From Ralstonia sp. RRA (lineage in GTDB: Bacteria; Pseudomonadota; Gammaproteobacteria; Burkholderiales; Burkholderiaceae): a DNA stretch of 64,000 nucleotides. Under the pieces are notes generated by a model, which worked only from the letters and a program-made list of their open reading frames with translations, had not been told where the DNA came from and made no database searches. Position numbers and translations under genes: made by a program. Positions 63,269 to 64,000 of this stretch are shown here, piece after piece; the stretch's first letter is position 1, and each line of letters begins with the position of its first letter. The DNA lies in NCBI RefSeq assembly GCF_037023145.1, contig NZ_CP146091.1, positions 2,666,001 to 2,730,000 of the forward strand, in the 5' to 3' direction.

Positions 63269-64000
63269 TTAAATCTCCTGGCCGCGCAGGTATTCCTTCT
63301 GGATATCGACGGTGCCCTGCTTGCCGACATCGTCGAAATGCTTGCGCAGCCACGCCTTGCCTTCGTGCCGGCCGCGCTCCTTGAGCATGGTCAGGAAGCT
63401 CCAGTCCGTCACCAGCTTGGTCGATGAGGACAAATCGCCCAACGGCTTATCGGCGCGGATCGCGTGCAGGTAGATGTACTTCAGGCGATCGCGGTATTCG
63501 GGCTTGAGCCAATCCTCGGCAATCAGCTTCTGCACGAAGGCGATGGCGCGCATCTCGCGCAGCAACGACGCGTTGAACGTGATCTCGTTCAGGCGCTCCA
63601 TCACCTCGTGCGGCTGGTCGGGCACCTCCTTGCGCACGATCGGGTTCACGTGCACGAGCAGGATGTCCTGCGTCTTGGTCTCGTAGAAAAACGGAAACAG
63701 CACTGGGTTGCCCATGTAACCGCCGTCCCAATAGTGGTGGCGGTGGATCTCGATGGCCGGGTACAGGTACGGCAGGCAAGCGGAGGCGAGCACAGTTTCG
63801 GCGTCGATCTCGGGCGTGTTGAACACGCGCACGTTGCCGGTATTGACGTCGGTGGCGGCCAGGAAGAGCTTGGTGCTTTCGCAGGCGCGCAGCCGGTCGA
63901 AATCGACGTGCTGGGCAAGCAAATCGCGCAGCGGGTTGTAGTGGGCGCCCTGGGCCGTGGCGCTGATCCAGTTATCCCATAGGCGCATCCAGTCCGTCAC
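63269..64000 (-). CDS. patatin-like phospholipase family protein (N-terminus outside window)
   Basis: The C-terminal 243 codons are visible; the frame is open to the right edge, so the GXSXG nucleophile part lies outside. The second member of the Ser-Asp dyad is in YWDGGYMGNPVLFPFF (DGG motif). ATDVNTGNVRVFNTPEIDAE and ASACLPYLYPAIEI are typical for bacterial patatin-like lipases near PhaZ/YlbK-type proteins. It likely hydrolyses lipids or, in this group, polyhydroxybutyrate-related esters (uncertain). The C-terminus ends in a Lys/Arg-rich helical tail. Confidence 0.85.
   Translation of the reverse strand: MTDWMRLWDNWISATAQGAHYNPLRDLLAQHVDFDRLRACESTKLFLAATDVNTGNVRVFNTPEIDAETVLASACLPYLYPAIEIHRHHYWDGGYMGNPVLFPFFYETKTQDILLVHVNPIVRKEVPDQPHEVMERLNEITFNASLLREMRAIAFVQKLIAEDWLKPEYRDRLKYIYLHAIRADKPLGDLSSSTKLVTDWSFLTMLKERGRHEGKAWLRKHFDDVGKQGTVDIQKEYLRGQEI

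Overview
The window looks like one stretch of a betaproteobacterial chromosome of the order Burkholderiales, most likely the genus Ralstonia. Support comes from the high GC content, strongly GC-biased third codon positions, a 797-residue N-acyl-homoserine lactone acylase of the type described as AiiD/Aac in Ralstonia, the run exbB-exbD-lpxK-Trm112-kdsB-adk beside xseA and sodB, and intergenic repeat sequence of a style common in this group. I see no phage, transposase, CRISPR, rRNA or tRNA genes. Species level cannot be decided from the sequence alone.

Layout. 0-5 kb: a LysR regulator (cut by the window edge) diverges from a gamma-glutamyltransferase-like gene and an MHS-type transporter, followed by a small ACT-like protein and a DapA-family aldolase. 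5-13.9 kb: a zinc metallopeptidase (YpfJ), a large lipoprotein, an SDR, an alkylation-repair pair (Ada-N/AraC/AlkA fusion plus Ogt), an EamA exporter and cytochrome b561. 14-21.2 kb: a HipA-fold protein whose kinase residues look lost, a secreted M20 peptidase beside periplasmic cyclohexadienyl dehydratase (PheC), a TetA-like exporter, and a small secreted protein made of DPYTDG repeats. 21.5-25.1 kb: HD-GYP phosphodiesterase, a fused osmolyte binding-protein/permease, and a TSUP exporter. 25.16-25.64 kb: a non-coding element of nested inverted repeats. 25.7-30.5 kb: GntP and MHS transporters, a lipoprotein, an NAD-binding protein and HU.

30.6-35.2 kb is one leftward six-gene operon: IclR regulator, polar amino-acid ABC transporter (binding protein, permease, ATPase), hutG and hutD, with several 4-base start/stop overlaps. 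It reads as an uptake-plus-catabolism module for histidine, although hutH, hutU and hutI are not in the window. 35.3-40.7 kb carries small proteins, a DUF2167 protein paired with an M50 protease, sodB and xseA. The divergent xseA/exbB spacer (40,695-41,758) holds four copies of a roughly 173-bp unit with DnaA-box-like sequences, including one perfect TTATCCACA. This is the most unusual non-coding structure here.

41.7-46 kb is envelope and LPS housekeeping (exbBD, lpxK, Trm112, kdsB, adk). 46-49 kb has an SDR behind a LiuR-like operator, and a LysR/SBF-transporter divergent pair. 49-53 kb has tsaE-amiC-GNAT overlapping on one strand and queG on the other. 53-57.4 kb has a chalcone-isomerase-like protein, a second Ogt-type repair protein, xerD, ybaK and plsY, and a GlxA-type regulator. 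57.5-64 kb has the AHL acylase, aspA, yajQ, murB and a patatin-like lipase cut by the right edge. Most of the window is ordinary core genome. The candidates for something new are the 41-kb repeat array, the 25-kb nested-repeat element, the DPYTDG repeat protein and the HipA-like pseudokinase.
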